DNA of 64,000 nt from Campylobacter showae (GTDB taxonomy: Bacteria > Campylobacterota > Campylobacteria > Campylobacterales > Campylobacteraceae): the NCBI RefSeq assembly GCF_004803815.1, contig NZ_CP012544.1:248001-312000 (forward strand), read 5' to 3'. Below, piece by piece: positions 53,433 to 61,899 of this stretch; within the stretch, counting starts at the first letter, position 1; each line of letters begins with the position of its first letter. The notes beneath the pieces are model-generated. The model saw only the letters and a list, made by a program, of their open reading frames with translations. It searched no databases and was not told where the DNA came from. The translations under genes were made by a program, and so were the position numbers.

Positions 53433-55736
53433 ATGAAAACTATTCAAGAAAATTTAAAGCTATTTTACGTCGGCCTCAAAGACAAAGAGCCGTTTTTTTA
53501 CAAAAACAAAGACCTCACGACGCATGCAGCCATCATCGGCATGACCGGTAGCGGTAAAACAGGCCTTGGCATCGGCATCCTAGAAGAAGCCTGCATCGAT
53601 AATATCCCGACCTTTATAATCGATCCAAAGGGCGATATGACAAACCTCGCTTTGGCGTTCCCGCAGATGCGCGCGCAGGATTTTGTACCATATGTCGATG
53701 AAAACGAAGCGCAAAACAAAGGCATGAGCGCGGATGAGTTTGCCGCTAGCGAAGCACAGACGTGGACAAAAGGCATCGAAGGCTCGTTTCAAAGTCTAGA
53801 GCGCGTGGGGCTTTTTAAAGATAGCGCCGAGCTAAAAATTTATACTCCAAAGAGCAGTAGCGGCGTCGGCGTGGCGTTGCTCGGGGATTTTGCCCGTCCG
53901 AATTTAGACGCAGGCAGCGAGGAGTTTAGCGAGTACGTAGGCTCCCTGGCTAGCTCCGTGCTCTCGCTCGTGGGCATAGAAAACGACGTAAACTCAAAAG
54001 AACACCTGCTCATTTCGAACATCTTTATAGATAAATTTAGCCAGGGCGCGGACGTGAGCCTAGAGGAGCTCATCGGCTTTATCGCGACGCCTCCGTTTGC
54101 TAAGATCGGCGTATTTGACGTGGAGAAATTTTATCCGAGCTCCGAGCGTATGAAACTAGCGGTTAAGATCAACACGCTGCTTGCAAGCCCTGATTTTCGC
54201 GCGTGGCTGAGCGGCGAGCGACTCGATATTTCAAAAATGCTTTTTAACGCAAACGGCAAGGCAAAGTGCAATATCTTTACCATCTCGCACCTAAAAGACG
54301 GCGAGAGGATGTTTTTCGTGACGCTGCTGCTAAATGAAATCATCGCGTGGATACGCAAGACCGAGGGTACGAGCTCGCTTCGCGCGGTGCTTTATATGGA
54401 CGAGATTTTTGGATTTTTCCCGCCAAACGGCAATCCGCCGTCCAAAACCCCGATGCTAACTCTACTAAAACAAGCCCGCGCGCACGGCCTTGGCGTGATA
54501 CTTAGCACTCAAAACCCGGTCGATCTTGACTACAAGGGCCTTAGCAACATCGGCACGTGGTTTATCGGTCGCTTGCAAACCGCGCAGGACAAGGCGCGCG
54601 TGATCGACGGTATGACGGGGCTTGCGGGCTCTGCGATGGATAAAGGCGAGATAGAAAATCTCATCTCAAATTTGCAAAAGCGCAACTTCCTACTAAAAAA
54701 CATCCACGAGGACGGGCTGTCTGTCATCTCGACGCGCTGGGCCCTGAGCTATCTCAAAGGACCGCTTAGCCGCGAGCAGATTTCAAATTTGATGAAAGAG
54801 CAAAAGAGTGGGTCAAATTTTAGCGGATCAAGCCCGGCAAAAAGCTTTGCTGCTAAGCCCGTGCTATCGCCCGATATCGCTCAAATTTACGCCGCGAGTT
54901 CAAATTTGCAGGAGGGCGGCGAGCTGGAGGGGTATCTTTACGGTGAAGCCAAAGTACGATTTTACGACGCTAAAAAGGGGCTTGACGAGGTTCGCGAGGT
55001 AAATTTCACGCTAAGGCTGGATGAAGCTCAAAAAAGCGCCGACTGGAGCGAAGCTAGCGAAAATATGCATTTTACCGCGGTTTCGGAGCCAAATTTTAAA
55101 CTATCCTACGCGCCGCTGCCGGGCTTTGTCGCGGGAGCTAAAAATTTCAAAGAGCTAACCAAAAATTTCAAAGAATTTATCTATAGAAACTACAAGCTTA
55201 GGCTCTTTAGCGCGCTAAATTTAAGCTCGGCGCCAAACGAGAGCAAGGAGGAGTTTTACGTCCGTTTGGCCGATAAATGCAACGAAATTTTAGAGGCGCA
55301 AACTGCTAAGCTCACGGCTGAGTTTGACAAACAAAAAGCGCGCCTAGAAGAGAAGCTAAACCGCTCGGTGGCAAAGCTGGAAAAAGAGCAGCGAGACTTT
55401 AAAAGCAAAGGCATCGAGACCGCAATCTCGGTGGGTGCGAGCATTTTGGGCGCGATATTTGGCAAGGGGCTGCTAAGTAGCGGAAACATCGGCAAAGTTG
55501 CGACCTCCGCGCGCTCGGCAAATAGTGTGCTAAAAGAGCGTAGCGACGTCAAACTAAGCGAGCAAGAAGTCGCCCAGCTAAACGCGCAGATCGAGGAGCT
55601 GATGGCGAAATTTGAAGAAGACGCCAGCGCGCTAAAAGCCAAAAATGACGTGCAAAACGTGGAGGTGACGGAGGTGGAGGTTAGTCCAAAGAGTAGCGAT
55701 ATATACGACGAAAGGGTCTATCTTTTGTGGAAATAA
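53433..55736 (+). CDS. HerA-like (DUF853/DUF87) P-loop ATPase
   Basis: A 767-residue protein. The Walker A loop IIGMTGSGKTGLGIGI lies at residues 36-43, so the ATPase domain begins at the N-terminus. Walker B is in AVLYMDEIFGFFPPNGNPP and a Gln sensor in GVILSTQNPVDLDYKG. The region about 60-490 is the DUF853 core (FIIDPKGDMTNLALAF). Residues about 610-670 are a coiled coil (AKLTAEFDKQKARLEEKL), and a Gly-rich hydrophobic segment IGVGASILGAIFGKGLL-type lies near 680. HerA/VirB4-type proteins act as DNA-translocating pumps or helicases. Function here is unknown. Confidence 0.85.
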   Translation: MKTIQENLKLFYVGLKDKEPFFYKNKDLTTHAAIIGMTGSGKTGLGIGILEEACIDNIPTFIIDPKGDMTNLALAFPQMRAQDFVPYVDENEAQNKGMSADEFAASEAQTWTKGIEGSFQSLERVGLFKDSAELKIYTPKSSSGVGVALLGDFARPNLDAGSEEFSEYVGSLASSVLSLVGIENDVNSKEHLLISNIFIDKFSQGADVSLEELIGFIATPPFAKIGVFDVEKFYPSSERMKLAVKINTLLASPDFRAWLSGERLDISKMLFNANGKAKCNIFTISHLKDGERMFFVTLLLNEIIAWIRKTEGTSSLRAVLYMDEIFGFFPPNGNPPSKTPMLTLLKQARAHGLGVILSTQNPVDLDYKGLSNIGTWFIGRLQTAQDKARVIDGMTGLAGSAMDKGEIENLISNLQKRNFLLKNIHEDGLSVISTRWALSYLKGPLSREQISNLMKEQKSGSNFSGSSPAKSFAAKPVLSPDIAQIYAASSNLQEGGELEGYLYGEAKVRFYDAKKGLDEVREVNFTLRLDEAQKSADWSEASENMHFTAVSEPNFKLSYAPLPGFVAGAKNFKELTKNFKEFIYRNYKLRLFSALNLSSAPNESKEEFYVRLADKCNEILEAQTAKLTAEFDKQKARLEEKLNRSVAKLEKEQRDFKSKGIETAISVGASILGAIFGKGLLSSGNIGKVATSARSANSVLKERSDVKLSEQEVAQLNAQIEELMAKFEEDASALKAKNDVQNVEVTEVEVSPKSSDIYDERVYLLWK

Positions 55737-55974
55737 CGGCTCGTCTCGCGAGTGCTTTTCCGAGATTTCGCAAAATTTTCGCTCCGCAGGCTATATGCCT
55801 AGCGCACGCTCAATTTAGCTTCAAAACTCGAAAAATCATCTCACGATACTTCGCCTTGATTTATTATATTCAAATTTTATTCGCCGAAACCCGCATCTCG
55901 AAAACATCAAATTCGATTCAAACCTGCGACGCTTTGCGTCAGCAAAGCTATGTCGCCACCTTAAAAGCGTCGTA

Positions 55975-56034
55975 GGGGGAGGGGGATTAAAGGGGGTGGG
56001 GAGCGACTTCGCAATTTAAGCCCCCGCCCCCTTT
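55975..56034 (+). repeat. G-rich potential G-quadruplex and long hairpin
   Basis: Four runs GGGGG, GGGGG, GGGGG and GGGG (55975-56001) with loops A, ATTAAA and T could form a G-quadruplex. The last two runs (AAAGGGGGTGGGG, 55989-56001) also pair with CCCCGCCCCCTTT (56022-56034). The two folds are mutually exclusive, so they could switch. Confidence 0.75.
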
Positions 56035-56042
56035 ACAACAAA

Positions 56043-56074
56043 GTAAAAAACAACCTCAAACGGTTGTTTTTTAC
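56043..56074. terminator. Perfect bidirectional terminator upstream of plsY
   Basis: GTAAAAAACAACC (56043-56055) and GGTTGTTTTTTAC (56062-56074) form a perfect 13-base stem with loop TCAAAC. Both arms have A/T runs at the base, so transcription could stop in either direction. It likely insulates the HerA-like gene from plsY. Confidence 0.9.
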
Positions 56075-56250
56075 TGAAGGAAGCCAAACTTGCAATGCCA
56101 AATTTAACCAAACCAAATTTAGCATTTTCAGGGTGCGGGTCTCGGCTAGCAAAATTTACAAATTTGCCGCCCTTTAAAACGACCGATTTATCAAAAAATC
56201 AGCCGAATTTAATTAATATTGCGAAATCTAAACAAAAATCAGGATAAAAA

Positions 56251-56865
56251 ATGAACGAAAATTTGATAGCTTATGCTGCGGCGTATCTGCTGGGCGGTAT
56301 CCCCTCGGGCGTGATTTTGGCATATATCTTCGGCGGAGTAAACATCAGAAGCGAAGGTAGCGGCAGTATCGGCGCGACAAACGTCTTGCGCGTGCTAAAG
56401 CAAAAAGACCCCAAACTCGCTAAAAAAATCGCGATTTTGACCGTCGTTTGCGACGTTTTAAAGGGCGTATTGCCGATTTTAATCGCGAAATTTGTAGGCC
56501 TTGCTCCCGCGACGCTTTGGGCGATGGCGGTACTTTCGGTGCTCGGTCACTGCTATTCGCCGTTTTTAAAATTTGAAGGCGGCAAGGGCATTGCCACGGG
56601 AGCGGGCGTTTTGGCGGTTTTTTTGCCGCTTGAGATCGCTATCGCGCTTGGAGTTTGGTTCGTCGTGGGCAAGCTGCTTAAGATCTCATCGCTCGCCTCG
56701 CTAGCCGCGCTTGCGGCGTTTATCGTAGCGACTTTTGCGCTTCAGCCGCAGATTCCTGATATCGACTCTTATGCGCCGATATTTTTGATAGCGTTTTTGG
56801 TCGTTTACAAGCACCTGCCAAACATCAAACGCCTGATAACCGGGCAAGAAAAGCGCGTCATTTGA
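56251..56865 (+). CDS. plsY: Glycerol-3-phosphate acyltransferase PlsY
   Basis: A 204-residue inner-membrane enzyme that transfers the acyl group from acyl-phosphate to glycerol-3-phosphate. It has five membrane segments. The three conserved motifs are RSEGSGSIGATNVLRVL, GHCYSPFLKFEGGKGIATG and the C-terminal FLVVYKHLPNIKRLITGQEK. It takes its substrate from PlsX (49322). The folB start overlaps its stop by four bases. Confidence 0.97.
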   Translation: MNENLIAYAAAYLLGGIPSGVILAYIFGGVNIRSEGSGSIGATNVLRVLKQKDPKLAKKIAILTVVCDVLKGVLPILIAKFVGLAPATLWAMAVLSVLGHCYSPFLKFEGGKGIATGAGVLAVFLPLEIAIALGVWFVVGKLLKISSLASLAALAAFIVATFALQPQIPDIDSYAPIFLIAFLVVYKHLPNIKRLITGQEKRVI

Positions 56866-57176
56866 CGACGATTATCAAAGATTACGAATTTAGCACGATC
56901 ATCGGGCTGCTTGATTTTGAGCGCGTGACGCCGCAGAAGGTAAGGGTAAGCGCGGAATTTGAAAGCGGCGAGTTTATAGACTACGTGGAAATGATAAATT
57001 TAATCGAGGAAATTTACGCGCGGGAGAAATTTGGTACCGTGGAGAGCTCGCTTGAAATTTGCGCGAAAAAGTTGAAGGAAAAATTTAGCTCGCTTAGCTT
57101 TTTAAAAATGGAAATTTTAAAAATCGAGATCGTCAAAAATGCGACGGTTGGCGCAAGAGCTGAGTTTAAATATTAA
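56862..57176 (+). CDS. folB: Dihydroneopterin aldolase
   Basis: A 104-residue enzyme of folate synthesis. The N-terminal IIGLLDFERVTPQKVRVSAEF and FKY at the end with the TVGARAEF segment match the short Campylobacter FolB. The conserved Glu and Lys that hold the pterin are in FERVTPQK and EILKIEIVKNATVG. The start is TTG at 56862, overlapping the plsY stop. Order plsY-folB-cosR is as in C. jejuni. Confidence 0.85.
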   Translation: MTTIIKDYEFSTIIGLLDFERVTPQKVRVSAEFESGEFIDYVEMINLIEEIYAREKFGTVESSLEICAKKLKEKFSSLSFLKMEILKIEIVKNATVGARAEFKY

Positions 57177-57193
57177 ATTTTTTTTAAAGTATC

Positions 57194-57222
57194 TTGAAAT
57201 CTTGCTTAATTTATGCTACAAT
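57194..57222 (+). promoter_or_regulatory. Sigma-70-type promoter of the cosR-kinase-ppx unit
   Basis: TTGAAA (57194-57199), a 17-base spacer and TACAAT (57217-57222), 27 bases before the ATG at 57250. The spacing is near ideal for a constitutive promoter, which fits an essential regulator. Confidence 0.6.
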
Positions 57223-57249
57223 CCCAACAAATTTTACTGAAGGGAAAAA

Positions 57250-57921
57250 ATGAGAATTTTAATAGTTGAAGATGAGGTAACTCTAAACAAAACCATCGCC
57301 GAGGGCTTGCAAGAGTTCGGCTACCAGACCGACAGCTCGGAGAATTTCAAGGATGCCGAATACTACATCGGTATTAGAAATTACGATTTGGTTTTGACTG
57401 ATTGGATGCTGCCTGACGGCGACGGCGTGGATCTAATCAACATCATCAAACACAAATCTCCGCGCACTGCAGTAGTCGTACTGTCTGCGAAAGACGATAA
57501 AGATAGCGAAGTTAAGGCGTTTAGAGCAGGTGCGGACGACTATATCAAAAAGCCGTTTGATTTTGACGTTTTGGTAGCTAGAATCGAAGCAAGACTGCGC
57601 TTTGGCGGCACCAACGTTATCAAAATAGACGACCTTATCATTGATCCGGACGAGGAGAAAATCACCTATCTAGGCCAAGATATCGAGCTAAAAGGCAAGC
57701 CGTTTGAGGTACTAACTCACCTTGCGCGCCACAGCGATCAGATCGTCAGCAAAGAGCAGCTACTAGACGCGATCTGGGAGGAGCCTGAGCTCGTAACTCC
57801 AAACGTAATCGAAGTAGCAATCAATCAAATCCGCCAAAAAATGGATAAACCGTTAAATATCTCGACTATCGAGACGGTCAGAAGACGCGGGTATAGGTTT
57901 TGCTTTCCCAAAAAAGCCTAA
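57250..57921 (+). CDS. cosR: CosR/HsrA-type OmpR-family response regulator
   Basis: A 223-residue regulator. The receiver domain (1-120) keeps the acidic pair EDE at 7-9, the phospho-acceptor Asp51 in LVLTDWMLPDGDG, Ser79 and Lys101 in DDYIKKPF. The C-terminal DNA-binding domain (about 125-223) contains GKPFEVLTHLARHSDQIVSK and the wing TIETVRRRGYRFCFPKK, which match the essential CosR/HsrA group. In C. jejuni and H. pylori this regulator is an orphan with an altered receiver site. Here the site is canonical and a histidine kinase gene overlaps its 3' end by 22 bases. Confidence 0.9.
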   Translation: MRILIVEDEVTLNKTIAEGLQEFGYQTDSSENFKDAEYYIGIRNYDLVLTDWMLPDGDGVDLINIIKHKSPRTAVVVLSAKDDKDSEVKAFRAGADDYIKKPFDFDVLVARIEARLRFGGTNVIKIDDLIIDPDEEKITYLGQDIELKGKPFEVLTHLARHSDQIVSKEQLLDAIWEEPELVTPNVIEVAINQIRQKMDKPLNISTIETVRRRGYRFCFPKKA

Positions 57922-59189
57922 GATTTAGGTTTATAGTGCAATTAGCATCGGCTTCTACGATGCTAATTCTCATCATCTCCGTTCTTTTATATCAGTATAT
58001 CAAGGTTACGATATACGAGGGTATCTCGCAATCGCTCGCATATGAAGCTAAAATTTTATCCACGAGCGCAAATTTATCTAAAGTACAAAAACCGTTTGAA
58101 TACTTCACGCTAAACGATAGTCCCACTAGAGCAAAGCTCGTTGAGGGCAAAACGGTATCGCCTTATTTCGTCACGGAAAGTGTCGGCCAAAAGACCCATT
58201 TGACGTTATTTTACCCATATATGGACGATACTAGCATCGCGCTAACCAAAGACACCACCCATCAAAGCAAACTCATAGATCAAATTTTAATCGACATCAT
58301 CATGGTAAACGCTACGTCGATACTTCTGATTATTTTTTACGTGCTGTTTTTGTCGCGGATGCTGCTTGTGCCGATCAAAATTTTAAGCAGAAAAATGACG
58401 AATTTAAACGAGCGATTTTTGCAGACGGTGAGCCTTGAGGAGCTACCGCCCGAGTTTAAGCCGCTGGGCAAAAGCCTAAACCGCCTAATCGAGCGTATTC
58501 AGACTTTCGTGCTTTATCAAAAAGAGCTTTTCGTCGGCGTTGCGCACGAGCTAAAAACGCCGCTTGCCGTGATGAAAACCAAAAACGAAGTGACGCTAAT
58601 AAAACCGCGCGAGAGCGAAAAATATATCGAAGCGCTCAAAAACAACAACGAAGCCATCAATCAGATGAATAAAATGATCGGCTCTATCCTGGAGATCGGA
58701 CGGCAGGAGGGCGCGCAGTTTGAGGAGGCTGTGCGTATCGACATCATCGAGTTTTTAAATCAATCTGCGAATAATTTTAAAATTTTAGCTCGCGGCGAGG
58801 GCAAGGATATAGCGACGGATTTTACGCCTGGCAGTCTTGAAATGACGCTACAAACGACGCTTTTAACGCATGTTATTCAAAATTTCGTTCAAAATGCGAT
58901 CAAATTTTCTCCTCGCGGCGCCGTGATCACGCTACGCTCGCGCCTTAGCGAAAACGAGTTTATCATCGAGGTCGTAGACGAGGGTTGCGGCATCGACGAG
59001 AGCAAGGACCTTTTTGCGCCGTTTAAGCGTTTTGGCGATAAGGGCGGAGCGGGGCTTGGGCTATTTCTAGCTAAGGGCGCGGCTCAGGCTCTGGGCGGCT
59101 CGGTGTCTATCAAAAACCGTACCGACGGGCACAGCGGCGCGATCTCGACCCTCACTCTAGCGATAAATAAAAATAATAAAGGCAAATAA
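57900..59189 (+). CDS. Sensor histidine kinase adjoining cosR
   Basis: A 429-residue membrane kinase. The first membrane segment is at about 12-33 and the second at about 128-150, around a ~95-residue periplasmic sensor region (SANLSKVQKPFEYFTLND). The dimerisation box holds His216 in FVGVAHELKTPLAVMK. The ATPase domain has the N box NFVQNAIKFSP, G1 VVDEGCGIDE and G2 KGGAGLGLFLAKG. The start is TTG at 57900, overlapping the end of cosR, which allows translational coupling. No nearer ATG keeps the first membrane segment. Its partner is most likely the CosR-type regulator. Confidence 0.9.
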   Translation: MLSQKSLRFRFIVQLASASTMLILIISVLLYQYIKVTIYEGISQSLAYEAKILSTSANLSKVQKPFEYFTLNDSPTRAKLVEGKTVSPYFVTESVGQKTHLTLFYPYMDDTSIALTKDTTHQSKLIDQILIDIIMVNATSILLIIFYVLFLSRMLLVPIKILSRKMTNLNERFLQTVSLEELPPEFKPLGKSLNRLIERIQTFVLYQKELFVGVAHELKTPLAVMKTKNEVTLIKPRESEKYIEALKNNNEAINQMNKMIGSILEIGRQEGAQFEEAVRIDIIEFLNQSANNFKILARGEGKDIATDFTPGSLEMTLQTTLLTHVIQNFVQNAIKFSPRGAVITLRSRLSENEFIIEVVDEGCGIDESKDLFAPFKRFGDKGGAGLGLFLAKGAAQALGGSVSIKNRTDGHSGAISTLTLAINKNNKGK

Positions 59190-60638
59190 ATGGCAAAACG
59201 AACCGCCGTCATAGATCTAGGCTCAAATTCGATGCGAATGGCGATTTTTGAGAAAACTTCGCGTTACGCGTTTCACATCATCGGCGAATTTAAGATGAAG
59301 GTGCGTCTGGGCGAGGGCGCGTACGAGCACGGCGGCGAGATCTCGGAAAAGTCGATGCAAAAGGCCTGCGAAGCGCTTAGTGAGTTTAAAAATATCGCAA
59401 AAAGCTACAAATGCTCGAAAATTTTCGCCATGGGCACCTCGGCTCTGCGCGACGCTCCAAACGCCAGCGAGCTCATAGGCATGGCGCGCAGGGAGCTTGG
59501 GATAAATTTAAAGGTCGTTAGCGGTAAGGATGAAGCGACGTTTGGCGGAGTGGCGGCGCTAAATTTGCTTGAGCCGCTAGAGGAGTTCGTCACGCTTGAT
59601 ATCGGCGGGGGTTCTGCCGAGCTAGCGCTTGTTAGTGGCGGCAAGATAATAGATGCCGTGTCGTTAAATTTGGGCACGGTGCGGCTAAAGGAGCTATTTT
59701 TCGATAAGAAAAATTTAAACGCTGCAGCGCCCTTTATCAAAGAGGCATTTAAAAGCTTGCCTAAAAACTTTAAAAGCAAAAACCTAGTCGCCATCGGCGG
59801 TAGCCTGCGCGCGATATCTTCGGCCATCATGTCGGCGCAAGACTATCCGCTAAAAACCGTGCATAACTTTGCCTACAAATTTCAAAACCACAAAAACTTC
59901 ATCGAAAATTTAGCCCGAGCGAGCGTGCTGGAGCTTGGGAAATTCGGTATCAAAAAAGATCGCTTCGATACGATTAGAGAGGGCGCGCTCATCTTTTTAG
60001 GCGCAGTGGATGCAGTGGGCGCGCAAAATATCTATACTAGCGGCGCAGGCTTTAGAGAGGGCGTATTTTTGAGCGATATATTGCGTCCGACGCGTAAATT
60101 TCCGCCGAATTTCAACCCGAGCGTGAGGAGTTTGCAAGATAGATTTTTGCTAGACGATAACAAGACGATCGTGAAATACGCCAAAGATCTATTTGCCGCT
60201 CTAGAGCCGTTGCATGGGCTTGAGGGGCGATACGAGAGCGAGCTGGCTGTCGCTGCTAGATTGCATAGCGTGGCGCAGTGTTTGGGATTTTATGGCGAGC
60301 ACGCTAGTTCGGCATTTTTTGTACTAAATGCCTTAAACTACGGCTTTTCGCATGCGCAAAAATGCTTGGTCGCCGCGATCATCGCACAAAACGGCAAGAA
60401 AACCTCGAGCGAATTTGAGCGATTTAAAAACCTGCTACCGAGCGAGGATGTCGTGCGCTGGCTGAGTTTTATCCTCGCGCTTGCTAAAAATTTAGACGCA
60501 AACTGCTCGCATAAAAAACTGGAGTTTGAGTTTATCAACCACACTTTGCAAATTTACGGCGCTAAGGAGCTGTTTATGGCGAAGGAAAATATCAAAAAGA
60601 TGACCAAGCCGGATACCTTTGCGATCTGTTTTGCGTGA
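59190..60638 (+). CDS. Ppx/GppA family phosphatase
   Basis: A 482-residue member of the sugar kinase/Hsp70-like fold. The N-terminal phosphate motif is VIDLGSNSMRMAIFEKTSRY, the second is MGTSALRDAPNASEL and the third is VTLDIGGGSAELALVSGG. A helical C-terminal domain of about 165 residues follows (ELAVAARLHSVAQCLGFYG). The family includes exopolyphosphatase and guanosine pentaphosphate phosphatase, which cannot be told apart by eye. It starts directly after the kinase stop and so is in the cosR unit. Confidence 0.85.
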   Translation: MAKRTAVIDLGSNSMRMAIFEKTSRYAFHIIGEFKMKVRLGEGAYEHGGEISEKSMQKACEALSEFKNIAKSYKCSKIFAMGTSALRDAPNASELIGMARRELGINLKVVSGKDEATFGGVAALNLLEPLEEFVTLDIGGGSAELALVSGGKIIDAVSLNLGTVRLKELFFDKKNLNAAAPFIKEAFKSLPKNFKSKNLVAIGGSLRAISSAIMSAQDYPLKTVHNFAYKFQNHKNFIENLARASVLELGKFGIKKDRFDTIREGALIFLGAVDAVGAQNIYTSGAGFREGVFLSDILRPTRKFPPNFNPSVRSLQDRFLLDDNKTIVKYAKDLFAALEPLHGLEGRYESELAVAARLHSVAQCLGFYGEHASSAFFVLNALNYGFSHAQKCLVAAIIAQNGKKTSSEFERFKNLLPSEDVVRWLSFILALAKNLDANCSHKKLEFEFINHTLQIYGAKELFMAKENIKKMTKPDTFAICFA

Positions 60639-60659
60639 GTTAGGAATTTCCTAGCTCAC
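60635..60659. terminator. Shared hairpin between convergent genes
   Basis: GTGAGTTAGG (60635-60644), loop AATTT and CCTAGCTCAC (60650-60659) form a 10-base stem with one G-T pair. It contains the stop of the Ppx/GppA gene and the last codons of the PD-(D/E)XK gene. A T run is missing on both sides, so its role in termination is uncertain. Confidence 0.5.
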
Positions 60660-61884
60660 TAGATACTGTAATAATCTTTATGTCAAATTCTTCTATTTCT
60701 ACTAATATTTTTTTAACTATTTCTTTTGCTTTGGTCTCTATATCCTCATCGTTAAAATTCTCTATCTCTGATTTATTAATTTTGTAGATCTCCTTTCCTT
60801 TGTTCTTGTTAATATTAATATTTAGTATTTTGCTCAACTTATCTATTTTTTTATTGTGTTCTTCTATTGCACTATCTTTATTTTTATTTTTATTTTTATT
60901 TTTATCTTGTTTATAGCTACCATCATATCCAATCCAAATATATTCTTCCTTCGTTATATTAAATTGGATGTCTATAGCATATTTTCTTTCTTTGTTTGCT
61001 TCCTTTGCATTTTTGCTGTACATAAAGTTGTATATATAATCGGCATTTTTTGTTCTTATTAGATATAGGTTGTTTAGACGACTATCTTTATAGATTTCTA
61101 TACCTCTCTCTTCTAGTGTATTTTTTATTGCCTCAAACAACTTATCTAATTTTGTCCTTTTATAGCTAATTAAAATTTGAAGCTCTTTTTCATATTTGTC
61201 CCAAATTTGCTCACATAAATTTTGTAGTTTTTCATTACTCATAATATTTTTCCTTTTTAGCAAATCGACATAGCTTGATAAAATAATATTTGCTTTTTGA
61301 GGCGGATTATTGTTTTTTAGCAAGTATTCTATGCTATCGCCGATTATTTTATATGTCGCTACTAGCCACCAGTCTTGCTCTGTCTCATCCTCAGGCAAGC
61401 GCCCGTCCTTCGTTAGAAAAATATAAATTCTTTTAAATTTTTTAAATTTATTATCGATAAATTTGCGATACCGGGGTAACTGTTTTTCACTCTCGTCCGC
61501 TTCAACCTTATTTTCTATCGTTATGACAAATTTACTATTTTCGTCAATTAGCAAAAGATCGATATTATCGCTTTCTCTAAAAATTCGTATATTCTTTTCT
61601 TGGATTTTTAGATATTTTTCTAAATTTTCGTAACTTTCTGAAGTATTATTGCCGTTTTCTAGCGTAAATTTTAAAAATCCCTCTAAAATTTGATATTTTA
61701 ATCCGTGTTCATTATCTCCAAAGAGCCAGGCTAAGGTATTTGAGTGTTTTATTTCTTGATTGCCAAGACCCGTAATTTCAAAGATATTAAAGTCCATTAC
61801 GCTATTTTTGATAGCGTTAAATTTTTCTTGAGCCTCTTTATCGTTTATAAATTCTTTTAAAATTTCCAAATCGTTTTTGGCCAA
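60640..61884 (-). CDS. PD-(D/E)XK nuclease family protein
   Basis: A 414-residue protein that fits the PD-(D/E)XK superfamily (PDDEXK_4-like). The nuclease core is in ESDNIDLLLIDENSKFVITIENKV, where Asp and the E-x-K pair (IENK) are the metal and catalytic residues. The N-terminal NSNTLAWLF-like segment (KHSNTLAWLFGDNEHG) is a family feature. The C-terminal half is rich in Lys and Asn, including a (KN)n run from a six-base tandem repeat. Composition is far more AT-rich than its neighbours, which suggests transfer. It may act in phage defence or as a solitary nuclease. Confidence 0.75.
   Translation of the reverse strand: MAKNDLEILKEFINDKEAQEKFNAIKNSVMDFNIFEITGLGNQEIKHSNTLAWLFGDNEHGLKYQILEGFLKFTLENGNNTSESYENLEKYLKIQEKNIRIFRESDNIDLLLIDENSKFVITIENKVEADESEKQLPRYRKFIDNKFKKFKRIYIFLTKDGRLPEDETEQDWWLVATYKIIGDSIEYLLKNNNPPQKANIILSSYVDLLKRKNIMSNEKLQNLCEQIWDKYEKELQILISYKRTKLDKLFEAIKNTLEERGIEIYKDSRLNNLYLIRTKNADYIYNFMYSKNAKEANKERKYAIDIQFNITKEEYIWIGYDGSYKQDKNKNKNKNKDSAIEEHNKKIDKLSKILNININKNKGKEIYKINKSEIENFNDEDIETKAKEIVKKILVEIEEFDIKIITVSSELGNS
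60877..60905 (+). repeat. Six-base tandem repeat (TTTTTA type)
   Basis: About 4.8 copies of a TTTATT/TTTTTA unit in the plus strand, coding on the minus strand for alternating Lys-Asn. Since the unit is six bases, length changes keep the frame and would only add or remove Lys-Asn pairs. Confidence 0.85.
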
Positions 61885-61899
61885 ATTTATCTCCGAATT

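Larger units (their letters stand above)
55737..56250. other. Gene-free stretch of 514 bases with G-rich hairpin and terminator
   Basis: No gene is convincing here; a short frame across 55727-55975 lacks family signals. The left part is mixed. From 55973 a G-rich arm GGGGG-A-GGGGG-ATTAAA-GGGGG-T-GGGG appears (55975-56001). Its right half pairs with CCCCGCCCCCTTT (56022-56034), giving a 13-base stem with one G-T pair. A perfect terminator follows. This looks like a dispersed intergenic repeat or regulatory element. Confidence 0.6.

Noticed and set aside
55727-55975. 82-codon frame after the HerA-like gene
   Set aside because: No ribosome site, no domain and odd composition; it ends at the G-rich element.
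55975-56001. G runs as a phase-variable tract
   Set aside because: The runs are interrupted every four or five bases and lie outside any gene, so slippage would not switch a reading frame.
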